Source of the DNA: Apostichopus japonicus
Lineage: Eukaryota; Echinodermata; Holothuroidea; Aspidochirotida; Stichopodidae
NCBI RefSeq assembly: GCF_037975245.1
Contig: NC_092581.1
Span: 5,423,501-5,487,500 of the forward strand
Length of the DNA stretch: 64,000 nucleotides
Reading direction: 5' to 3'
Below are positions 1 through 9,431 of the stretch, piece by piece. Under the pieces are notes generated by a model that saw nothing but the letters and a program-made list of their open reading frames with translations, did not search any database and was not told where the DNA came from. A program made the translations under genes and the position numbers. Numbering within the stretch: the stretch's first letter is position 1; each line of letters begins with the position of its first letter.

Positions 1-390
1 AGTTTAAAATTTTTTTTATCTTGAAAGATATTGCTGTGAATAAATTTCTACTAAGTTGGCAATTGTTACATATCCAGTTGAGTTGACCCACCAATGGCTG
101 CAAATGTTGTTACAAGGACTAAGTGTATTGTTAATGTGAGTCACATTTATTTGTTCCATCTCCAACTTTCCACAAGTTCCTGCAAAGTTGTTTTGCATTA
201 CATGAATGTTCCATGGAAGTGTCTATACATCCCAGGCCATGAAAAAATAAATAAACAAACACTCACACATGTCTAGAATACTATGAAAGCACCATTTTAT
301 TTTGAAATGAAAGCATTCCCACCTGTCACCTTCAAACAACATTTACAGTAGGCGTAACTTAGGACTGGGCCTACCTAACTTCACACTTAC
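1..390. other. Intergenic, nothing recognised
   Basis: AT-rich sequence with only short, non-conserved reading frames. No gene, RNA or repeat structure is visible before the element that starts at 391. Confidence 0.6.
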
Positions 391-1055
391 CAGGCGCGTA
401 TCCAGGATTTTCAAACCCGGGGGGCGCGAATTACTATCTAAGCGGAGCGCCACCATCGGTTGGCGCGCAGCGTACAAGAAAATTTCTTGTTTTGAAACCC
501 CCCCAGATCACCGGAAACGGCACTTCTCGGGCTTGAAATGACCAACCAGATGTACACTTTTTGCCTGAGAACCAGGTATTTCCTAATAGTTTTTTTTTCC
601 ATCCATAACCTTTTTGAAGTTTGTCAACCCGGCACACATCATGTTCGACCTGGTGGCATCTCCTGTGGGTCTTTGCTTTTGTAGGTGATTCTACGTCGCG
701 GCCCACAATACCCGTCAGCCCCACTTTTGAAGGTTTGAAGCCCCATATTTGTTCAGAATTTGAAAATTCACATTTCTCGTGAATAAACTCACTTCAAAAC
801 ATACCCATAATGTTGTACAAAATTTCATCTATGGACAACCAATATGGAAAAACTTCCTTCAACCCCTAACAGACCGGTCAAAATTGCACGAGTAGAGGGA
901 AGTGTGATGCAGAATGTTGGTCAGAAATTTTCGAAAATTCAGACACAGTTAATTTATTGGTGTACAAACATTAAAACCTCTTATAACGGCTATTATAAAC
1001 TTGGTTGAAGGAAATGAAAAAAAAGCAGATATTTCCGAAACCGAACACTACACAC

Positions 1056-1740
1056 ATAGGCGTAGGAGGCGCGGCGGCAGTGGCGGAGCTAGGAGTATTG
1101 GTCAGGAGTGGCGAGAATGGTCTGTAGGAGCGCTTTCGACACTATCTAAGCGGAGCGCCACCACTGGTTGGCGCGTAGTGTACAGAAAATTTTTGAATAA
1201 AGATACTCCCTAGATCGCCGGAAATGACCCTTTCCGGGCCTGGCTAATTTGCAGATAAACGAAGAATAAGGTGTGATCGCCAAATTACAGCAAGAAAATG
1301 TGAGAAATGTCAATAAGTAGATGAGAGCGCAATAAAAAAGTTAATAATCTAGAATAAGTAAAAAGTGGTAAAGAGCTGAAAAAGGCGCCAGCAGTCCATT
1401 TGAGTCCGTCGGGGGGGGGGCATCCACCCCCGACCGTATGGACGCTCCGCTACTGCGCGGCGGGGGTGCAGCCCCTAATTCGCCATTACTAATGTAAAAG
1501 AGAGTTTTGACATAATTGGACCTCCATGCTTTTTGTACATCTACATGAGACATGTCGTTGTTTACATTAGCATCCCGCGAAATACTGCGCAATTTGAACG
1601 GACCGTACGGTACATGACGGCATGCGATGTAATAACCGATGCTTGCTTATATGATATTGACATGAAAACGTTGAATGCGCGCTTAGCGCGCGAAAATTTT
1701 TGGTTATTTTTTCAGGCAAGTCGGACAGTTTTGAGGCTTT
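1056..1740. mobile_element. Family F MITE remnant, split by family B
   Basis: It begins with AGGCGTAGGAGGC followed by a G-rich tract, like the element at 18683-19201. Its right part (about 1625-1720) matches one arm of the hairpin at 18735-18909, including GCGCGCTTAGCGCGCG and TTTTTGGTTATTTT. The family B element sits inside it with a perfect 8-bp duplication. The right boundary is approximate. Confidence 0.45.
1078..1455 (-). mobile_element. Family B hAT-like MITE, copy 1
   Basis: The ends are CAGTGGCGGAGC and, inverted, CAGTAGCGGAGCGTCC. A perfect 8-bp duplication CGCGGCGG flanks it (1070-1077 and 1456-1463), as expected for hAT superfamily insertion. It carries the core cassette at about 1140-1244. 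It is in the opposite orientation to the copies at 45363 and 58000. It has no coding capacity. Confidence 0.8.
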
Positions 1741-1812
1741 CCATCCTGGAACGCCATTTTCATGCTCACTGATATGATGTGATATCTGCTGTTTGCGTTA
1801 CAAATTCGAACA

Positions 1813-2066
1813 GGCGCGTAGCGAGGAATTTGCCAAGGGAGGGGCGAAGCCTGTAGGCAAATTATCTAAGCGTAGCGCCACCATAGGTTGGCGCGAAGCG
1901 TACAAGCAAATTTTGGCCGAAAATGTCTCCCAGATCGCTGGAAATGACACTTCCCAGGCCTTGTAAGTTGCCTCTAAGCACTTTCTATTTTGAAATTACT
2001 TAGCGATATCATTTAAAAAAATGCTGAATGAGGGGGGGGGGGCGGGCGGTCGCCCCCATCCCAAAA
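1813..2066 (+). mobile_element. Family C MITE remnant
   Basis: It starts CAGGCGCGTAGCGAGG and runs through the core cassette (about 1862-1965) to a G-run and GC-rich end. It is the inverted counterpart of the intact element at 8295-8589. No matching right terminal repeat was found, so it is truncated or diverged. Confidence 0.6.
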
Positions 2067-2289
2067 TGCGTCATGTTCCCCGACGACACGGTCGAGTTCG
2101 AGACCAGCCACAGTTGGTTTCATAGCACAATTCTACACACGCATTATGATAGACCATATAGTACATATATAGATCATTAGTGAGAGAGGAAAATGGAAAC
2201 GTCAAAAAATGGAGTTGTCGGTGTAAGGGGTAGGGTGAGTCACACTTTTACGAAATCATTGATCCGTCACTGGCTACCCTTCAGCGCTG

Positions 2290-2470
2290 TAATGATGTCA
2301 CTGTTCCTCTTTCTCTCCCTGGTGTCTTCGCGTTTTTCTTTTACTCCCTCCTTTTCTCCTTTTTCTCTCTTTCTTCTTTTTCTTTTCCCTTCCTTCCTCT
2401 TCTCCTCCTCTTTTTTCCCCTCTTTTTTCCTTTTTTCTTCTCTTTTTTTTCTCTCCTCTTTTTCTTACCC
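2290..2470. repeat. Polypyrimidine (C/T) low-complexity tract
   Basis: Almost pure C and T on the plus strand, dominated by CTTTTTC and CTCC variants. The long open frames through it on both strands reflect composition, not genes. Confidence 0.8.
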
Positions 2471-2514
2471 GGGGGGCGCGCGCCCCCAACGCCCCCCCCC
2501 TGGATACGCACCTG

Positions 2515-4064
2515 CTTACCTTGGTTACACTTAGCACAGACTATAATTAGGCTACACAGAAGATTTGTAGGGATGGAGTGTGGGAGAGAGTTAGAAGCAA
2601 ATGGAACCTTTGCACACTCTGAATGAAGGCTGGTGCAAATCTGTTTATTCTATTCTCAACATACATACTGTACAACAAGGTACAGTAATTGGCTACTTGT
2701 GACTTGACCTTACATCAACAAGTCATAGTCTCTGCATAGTCATACAGTCGTAGTAAGCCTAGCTAGTGAAGTACAGGAACATATGGCAGAACCCTAAACA
2801 GCACTGTCCACATCCATTACTATTATACTCCATGGTGCAGATAGGGTCTTACAAGTTACATAATAATACAAAATAACATGTGACTACAAGTACAAGATAT
2901 GCAAAGTTCACATAACACAAAGAGTAAACTACTGTATGTGAGTAACACATAGAGTAGATATAGGCCTAGACGGGTACAGTTAGGAAGTAGGGAATAGGGT
3001 TAGGACTTAGGGCTAGCTAGGTAGTCGAATGGTACAGATTCTAAATTAGTTCCTTCTCTGCACATGGTACTTTCCCCAACACAAACCTGTGCTTTCTGCC
3101 CACCAAATTTGTCAGAGGAAAACAACGTTTTTGTCAGCGGAAAATGCCGGACTTTTTTTGAGGAGCAGAATGGCTTACTGAACTGATTAGGCACATTGAA
3201 ATGATTTAGGAGGATGGAGAAGATAGAATTTGACTGTTGCAGAATAGAATTTAGCCCCGAGACTAGAAGGCTACCGCCTTCTTCTTCTTTACGTAATCCC
3301 TAATTACATACACCCATGCCTCCTGTAAATTATAAGCAACTTATCCTTCCTTACATGAACTCAGTCTCACCATCCTTATCGACTTTCTTCTGTTATTTTC
3401 ATCATCCTGAATTTTTTATCCTAAATTGAAGCAAAATATAGTGTACCAAAAAAGCATAAGTACCGTGTGCGAATAACTGAAACCCGCCTAGACTATAGAA
3501 GTGTTACAATACAATGCTGGTTCTATACGGTCTAATTGCAAGGCCTACGCTAGCTACAGTAGGCCCTAGGCCTATATCTTAATATTAGGCCTACTGAAGT
3601 TAGGCTAAGCTACAGTAGTATCAACATGTACTCAGGAAACTTCTTATATTCGACATACTGCAATGTAAGCTGGCAATCTGTAATTTAACGTAGGCCTAAC
3701 TTACACAAAAGGTTTGGTTAGCTGTGGTGTACGTTTGACCCTAACTTAATCTAGCCTAACTGGGTTAGGCCCTAGGCTAGGCCTAATCTTCCACTTTATA
3801 GGGCAACATGAAAGAAACTTGTTGACAGCTTGTTAAACTAAAAGAACTATTAATTACGAATGTTTCAGGTGGTAAATACTGGTTGCAATTCGATTAAAAT
3901 CGTCAAATTTATGTATAAAGAAGAATTTACAGACCAGTTATAATCGCAACTTTTCCAGTTAGACTACAGGGCGCTGCCATGTTGAAAAGAAATGTCGCGG
4001 TGGTATAGTGGTAAATAGGATTTCGTACATGCACCGACGACAACGTAAGCTACTGTGCAACTGC
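2515..4064. other. Intergenic, no gene seen
   Basis: No coding region recognised. The stretch at about 3530-3790 is rich in the short motif TAGGCCTA and its variants. The segment at 3993-4012 (GCGGTGGTATAGTGGTAAA) resembles a tRNA A box, but no B box follows, so at most it is a remnant of a tRNA-derived sequence. Confidence 0.5.
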
Positions 4065-4548
4065 GGGGTGTTACTAAAACGAATGACAATTGCGTTACAC
4101 ATAACGAATGACAATATGTTGTACACACTAAAAAAATGCGTTGACTAAAACGAATGACAATAATGACAGCACAGACATTTGCTTCAACCGGATATCACAG
4201 TTCAGACTTCGTGGGTATCTAGATCTAGTAAAGTACGGACAAGATAAAAACGCACCTTATAGTAAGCGAAATTGTAAGTCTGATTTTAAAAAGTAAATTT
4301 AACGTCACTTTTCCGATATTAATTGTTAGAAACTAACAATACTATAATCTTGAAACGGCTTCAGTTATCTTTCTATATAAATCTACAGATCTGGTAAAAA
4401 GCACAGCACTCAAGCGCATTCTCACACAAAATCTTTCCCTGTGGTTTCTATCCGTAAATTACACCAAAACCCTACAACCACGTAACATGTGCGATTTTCC
4501 TCAAATCGTTTTTGTGCAGAAAACCAATAGCCGCATTTACTCCACTCC

Positions 4549-4917
4549 CAGTGGCGTAGGAAGGTACTTTTGAGTGGGGGGGCTGAAGACTGATGGCCGG
4601 CCTGGGGGAGGGGTCTAAGGGGAGGGGGTGTCCCCCTCCCCTTTGGAATTTTTTGCATTTCCAGGTGGCCTCAGATGCAATTTGGTGCAATATAGCACAC
4701 TTCAACACCCACTCCATTTTGTAAACTTAATTTTGTATTTTCAACTGGCCTTAGATGCAATTTGGTGCTCCAAATGAGATTTTTTTTCTCATTTGGAAAT
4801 GAAAAAGGGGTTTTCTGACCTGCGAACCGGGGGGGCGGAATGATACTTCCGCCCCTCCACATTTTTCACTGGGGGGGGGGGCTGGCGCCCCCCAGCCCCC
4901 CGGTTCCTACGCCCTTG
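4549..4917. mobile_element. Family E hAT-like MITE nested in element G
   Basis: The ends are CAGTGGCGTAGGAA and, inverted, CAAGGGCGTAGGAACC. A perfect 8-bp duplication TCCACTCC occurs at 4541-4548 and 4918-4925. The interior has two copies of a motif around AGATGCAATTTGGTGC and G-rich or C-rich ends. No coding region. Confidence 0.75.
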
Positions 4918-4954
4918 TCCACTCCGTTAATCATTCTCTCTCCACTCAACACTG

Positions 4955-5070
4955 TCCTTCGTTGTCATTCGTTGTCATTCGCTGTCATTCGCTGTCATTC
5001 GCTGTCATTCGCAAATGATAATTTACCCTGTACAAAGTCAATTGTCATTCGGTCATTCGCTGTCATTCGT
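4955..5070. repeat. Short tandem repeat TGTCATTCGC
   Basis: Direct copies of an 11-bp unit around TTGTCATTCGCTG lie inside the right end of element G and form its subterminal repeat block. Confidence 0.7.
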
Positions 5071-5084
5071 TTTAGTTTATCCCC

Positions 5085-6117
5085 AACTGCGGAAAGTTAT
5101 ACATACAGAGAAGCCTTTGTTCTGTTTCACGGATTTATGAGAATTCCACATGTCCTAAGTACAGAAGTTTGTCATCAATTTAATACCGATGCACGAGTCA
5201 TACTATTAATAAAATCGTCGGATTGATGGATATGAAATATTTTGTGTGAGAGCAATGGAGGGCTAAGAACACTAAATAATTTCAACATGAGTTAATAAAT
5301 CGCCAAAAAATAATTCGCCTGAGGTGAATTAACTTTGATTATAACCTTGTTCAGCATGCAAATTAAGCCACCGTTTCAATACATTTCCTTACTTGACGTG
5401 AGCAGAATTGTTGGCTCAACCGTGCAATCAATCATTGTTTCGAGTGGCATACATGTTTGGACCAGGGGCGTAGCTACGGGAGGGGGTGGGGAATTTTTCC
5501 CATTTTTTTTTGTCACAGACCCGGTGGATCGAAAAATAAAAATGATAACCATTGTAGGTTGTCTTATTACTAGGCCTACTTCCTGCTGGACAGCTTGAAT
5601 GGAATTATTGTTCAAACCCCCATGCAGCTAGCTACCATCTTCCCCACCCGCACTACCGCACCCGCAAAGCCCCCGGCATCATCAAATCGACCGGCCGTTG
5701 GTCCGAGGATGTTATTGAAAAAACATGGTCAAATATGGTCACGGTGACTTTTGTGGTCTGTTTACTGCGCATCAAATGCCATTTGACGATAGTTAAATGC
5801 TTCATTCTAATGCCAACAAATGTGTCAATACCCGAGTTACCTTCTCCCCATGGTCACCCACCGGGCATTGCCTCTGGAACTACGAACTCGGGGCAGCGCT
5901 TAGCGCATCCAATGCCATTTGAAGATAGTTATAAATGCATCATTCTAAATGCCGACAATTTTTAAATACCCCTGAGCTCACAGGGGCGTTACCCTTGGAC
6001 CCAACCAGGGTCCCAAGGCGGGGCATATACCCAATGTCTTCCGGGGGCGGGCACTCCGCACTTCCGCGACGCCTTCGGCCCCGTTGAGTCATTCCAACCT
6101 GAACCTAGGTCAGAATA
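5085..6117. other. Intergenic, repeat fragments only
   Basis: No gene recognised. A fragment GGGGCGTAGCTACGGGAGG near 5465 resembles the end of one of the local MITE families. The stretch at 5840-6110 is GC-rich for this window but shows no coherent frame. Confidence 0.4.
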
Positions 6118-6159
6118 CCGGCATCAGACGTTTCTTTGTGCGCGAGTCTTCACTCCCTT
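6118..6159 (-). repeat. Terminal fragment of family D MITE
   Basis: On the minus strand this reads AGGGAGTGAAGACTCGCGCA and onwards, matching the left end of the family D elements at 8174 and 17899. Only about 40-60 bp are recognisable. Confidence 0.5.
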
Positions 6160-6162
6160 TAA

Positions 6163-7345
6163 GTGCTGCCTTCGAGACCGCTTGACCATAATATTCTCTT
6201 AAGACTCAGAAATCATCTTGGCTTACAAGATCGAGCACTCAGTTGGTGTAAGATCGTATCTATCACAAAGACCACAACATGTGTGCATCGGCAACTCCAT
6301 CAGTCTGATCCTGTTGTTCTGGATTATTCTGTTCCACAAGGCTCAGTTCTTGGGCCTCAACTATTCACCATCTACACATATCCAGTTTGCGATATCATAC
6401 TAAAGTACAATCTCCATTATCATTGACGATACTCAACTCTATTTTTCCTTTAAATCTGATCAACATCATGATGACTCATCAATTAAAACCATGGCAAGCT
6501 GAATTCATGACACTCGTGATTGGATGCAGCAAAATTTCTTGAAGTTATTGAATGATGACAAATTGAATTTTTGCTTTTTGGATCCCGTCAACTGCTCTCA
6601 AAGATCAGCATCCCTTACATTAAAATAGGTGATTCCCAAATTGTTCCAGCTTCACGAGCTAGAACTCTCGGTGTTGTTTTTTGTTCTTCCATGACCATGA
6701 AGCCACATATCTCCAGTGTTATCCGTTCATATTCTCTTTACATTCGGTATATTGGTTAAAATTAGAAGATTCTTAAGTCGTGAGCAAATCGTTCACTCAT
6801 TTTTTACTTCTCGTCTTGATAATGGAAATCCACTTTTGTATGGTCTACCACAATGCCAGCTTTCCAGTCTTCAAAATACTGCTGCACGGATTGTTACTTT
6901 GTCAAGATAATCCAGTCATTCGAGAACTTCATTGGCTACCAATTTCATATAGAATCATCTACAAAATTCTGCTCATTGTTTTCAAATCACTGAACAAAAT
7001 GGCTCCAATTTACATCTCTGAGTTACTAGAGTTTTACTCACCATCACGGAACCGTCCGTTCCAGCAATATGTGTCTCCTACGGGAACAGAGCTCTAGACA
7101 CTCGTGGGGTGATAGGTCTTTTAAGGTTGCTGCCCCTCATCTTTGGAATGCACTACCACTTAAAGGGCCGTGGTCGTCATGAAAGTCGTGCACCAGCATT
7201 TTGACTTTCAAAGAACTCCTTAAAACTCATCTCATGCGTGAAGCTTTCAGTGATTTAGATTTCATTTAAGTTTCTCTGTTTCATTTAACATACCTTTTGT
7301 TTTCTCTATTTTACGCCTTGAGCACCCCGCGAAGCGGATATGTGC
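6163..7345 (+). pseudogene. Decayed CR1/L2-like LINE reverse transcriptase fragment
   Basis: Broken plus-strand frames encode pieces of the C-terminal half of a non-LTR reverse transcriptase. Visible pieces are DHNILLRLRNHLG, the VPQGSVLGPQLF motif that precedes the catalytic region, a DDTQLYF-like stretch just after a stop, and the thumb-region string RELHWLPISYRIIYKIL. Several frameshifts and stops separate the pieces, so it is not functional. The 3' part ends near GTGCGCTATAGAGG, similar to the GCGC-rich 3' ends seen elsewhere in this window. Confidence 0.75.
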
Positions 7346-7825
7346 GCTATAGAGGAGTTGACTGAGTAGCTGGTACTGTCATAGGTCACTGATTAAGAAC
7401 TACACCCACAAAGTAAATAAGTTGCTAAATGTGTGCATAGATATATTGTATGGTGCCACTTACATGATATATCAACCATATCTAAGTACAATAATGAAAT
7501 TATTACATTTAAATGCTGCCATATCCAGAGGTTAACCCCCCCCCACACCCCACCCTGTCCCTCAGTCCACACACTCTCATCTTCCTCTTAGTTCTTAAAC
7601 TATACGCAATGGTATGTAAACGGTTGGCATCAACATATTTAACAAGTTGCGTTGCTTTCTCCTTTCATCTTGTTTAAGCATCCTCTTTGGAATTTATTTA
7701 ACATAACATGGTAACAGCTTCATTAAATGAACAAGCTGGTGCCAATTTTTACGTTCTACTTTCTCTGTGATAATTAAGGAAAGTATGTTTGTTTGTTCCA
7801 GTTGAGTGTTGAATCAAACCGTGAT
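7346..7825. other. Intergenic, nothing recognised
   Basis: AT-rich sequence with a short C-run near 7537. No gene, RNA or repeat structure seen. Confidence 0.5.
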
Positions 7826-8115
7826 ATTATATGGCATCACTTCAATATGATATTATGTGGCGTCACTTCAATATGATATTATGTGGCGTCACTTCAATAG
7901 GATAATATGTGGCGTCACTTCAATATGATATTATGGGGCATCACTTCAATATGATAGTATATGGCGTCATTTCAATATGATATTATGTGGCGTCACTTCA
8001 ATATGATATTACCTGGCGTCACTTCAATATGATATTATGGGGCATCACTTCAATATGATATTACCTGGCGTCACTTCAATATGATATTCTATGGTGTCAC
8101 TTCAATATGATACAA
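7826..8115. repeat. Minisatellite, 26-bp unit
   Basis: About eleven tandem copies of a 26-bp unit containing TATGTGGCGTCACTTCAATA, with point differences such as GGGGCATC and ACCTGGCGTC. Confidence 0.9.
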
Positions 8116-8173
8116 TGATTAACATTTAAACGTCATGAAGATACTGACAGAAGTACTAACATTTATAGGTTGA

Positions 8174-8830
8174 AGGGTGTGAAGACTCGCGCACAAAGAA
8201 ACGTCCGATTCCAGTAATCTGACCTAGTTTCGAATGAGGTGTAACAGAAGTATTAGACACCACCATCGATCCAAGAAAATACACATACAGCTTACTCAGG
8301 CGCGTAGCCAAGGGGGGGCGCGAAGGGGCAGCCGCCCCCCCTTGAGCATATTTAAAAAAAAATTTTTTTTAATGTTTTTATGATATCGCTAGTATTTTCA
8401 AAAGAGAAAATTCTAAGATGCAACTTACAAGGCCTGGGAAGTGCATTTCCAGCGATCTTGGAGGCATTTTCAGCCAAAATTTTCTTGTACGCTTCGCGCC
8501 AACCATGGTGGCGCTACGCTTAGATAGTTTGCAATGCCGAATCTACAGTTTCGCCCCTCCCTTGGCAAATTCCTGGCTACGCGCCTGAGCTTACTACGAT
8601 TGGTAATTAGACCCTAGTGTACAGTCACTACAATCAGCTACAGTCAATACCCACAACACAGTGTCCATAGCAGCGATGGACATCTCAGTTCTAGATAAAA
8701 TATAACAAGGTATCACGTTTCATTACTGTCTGCATTTTGTAGCGAAAACAAGAAAACTTCACTTGCAAGCAACGGAAAGTTAACTTTTTTCAGAGGGCAG
8801 CAGGCGGTTTGGGGCGAGTCTTCAATGCCT
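8174..8830 (+). mobile_element. Family D MITE, interrupted by family C
   Basis: The terminal inverted repeats share TGAAGACTCGC: the left end is AGGGTGTGAAGACTCGCGC and the inverted right end is AGGCATTGAAGACTCGCCCC. Removing the 295-bp family C element and its 4-bp duplication leaves 358 bp that align along their length with the copy at 17899-18255. That copy is flanked by TTAA on both sides. The flanks here (TTGA and TTAT) look decayed. Confidence 0.8.
8295..8589 (-). mobile_element. Family C MITE, intact, CTTA duplication
   Basis: Perfect terminal inverted repeats begin CTCAGGCGCGTAGCCA at the left and CTCAGGCGCGTAGCCAGG at the right. CTTA occurs at 8291-8294 and 8590-8593. The uninterrupted family D copy at 17899 provides the empty site (CAGCTTGCTACCG). 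It contains the core cassette at about 8428-8527 on the minus strand. Confidence 0.85.
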
Positions 8831-8968
8831 TTATAAGTATCCTTATATTGAGATAAATGTTAAACTAGACGATATCATGTCTCAGAAGAAAACAAAACTT
8901 ATGTAAATGATGGTTAAAATGCTAGTTCATGTTGAACATGACTGACCGATATTTTACTTTTTAGCATA

Positions 8969-8974
8969 TTTAAT
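8969..8974 (-). promoter_or_regulatory. Candidate poly(A) signal for the receptor gene
   Basis: ATTAAA on the minus strand about 300 bases after the stop codon. No AATAAA is seen between the stop and this point. The 8831-9272 region is otherwise AT-rich 3' UTR or flank with no other feature. This is a position-based guess. Confidence 0.3.
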
Positions 8975-9272
8975 TTAACTTTCAATCTTTTTTTTAAATT
9001 CTTATTTTTATCTTACACATAATATTAATAGTAATGTTAAGAAAATACAAACAAAAATAGGCAGATGCTGGTATAGGCCATTTAGTTATAATCAATTAAG
9101 TCTAATATTTATCGATATAAATTAAAATTAAAAATTAAAAATTAATATATAAAGATGATTTTTTTTTCAATTAAGATAATAAGATTTACTCTCATGAGTA
9201 TATAGATTGATGTATTAAGACCACTAAAGACAAACATGCAAAAAGAGGTAATTGTCTCCTTGTAACTTTCCT

Positions 9273-9431
9273 TTAAAGTTCTACAGTTTCGACGGTTTTG
9301 TCATCTTTCCGAAAAGTCTGTATTACGTCATACAAATCGTCCAAATCTTTTTGCTTCATCTTTTCAAATATTTCATTGTCTTGCTTCCATGATGAAAGAA
9401 ACAGCAAGAACGCCCTCTTGTTTTCATCCTC
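9273..9431 (-). CDS. Receptor exon 48: acidic C-terminal tail and stop
   Basis: Phase 0 after acceptor ACTTTAG. It encodes about 52 residues starting [17 protein letters not shown] and ending KTVETVEL, then TAA at 9273-9275. The segment is charged and probably helical. It joins in frame directly to the kinase-like exon. Confidence 0.8.
   Translation of the reverse strand, partial: EDENKRAFLLFLSSWKQDNEIFEKMKQKDLDDLYDVIQTFRKDDKTVETVEL

Larger units (their letters stand above)
391..2514. mobile_element. Composite MITE nest, outer family A (CTTA target)
   Basis: The left end begins CAGGCGCGTATCCAGG. The right end, read on the minus strand, begins CAGGTGCGTATCCAGG, so the ends are inverted repeats. 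CTTAC flanks both sides (386-390 and 2515-2519), which looks like a target-site duplication. Inside are a shared core cassette at about 434-535, a family F remnant interrupted by a family B MITE, a family C remnant and a pyrimidine-rich tract. No transposase is visible, so the unit is non-autonomous. It may be one element with nested insertions or two neighbouring elements that happen to form a pair. Confidence 0.55.
4065..5084. mobile_element. Non-autonomous DNA transposon G, about 1.0 kb
   Basis: The ends are GGGGTGTTACTAAAACGAAT and, inverted, GGGGATAAACTAAAACGAAT, an imperfect terminal repeat of about 24 bp. AACTGC flanks both sides directly (4059-4064 and 5085-5090). The motif ACGAATGACA recurs just inside the left end (about 4078, 4103, 4153) and many times inverted near the right end (about 4950-5068), in the manner of subterminal transposase-binding repeats. 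A family E MITE is nested inside. Superfamily is not assigned. Confidence 0.65.

Noticed and set aside
3993-4012. tRNA gene candidate from an A-box-like string
   Set aside because: No B box, acceptor stem or cloverleaf follows.
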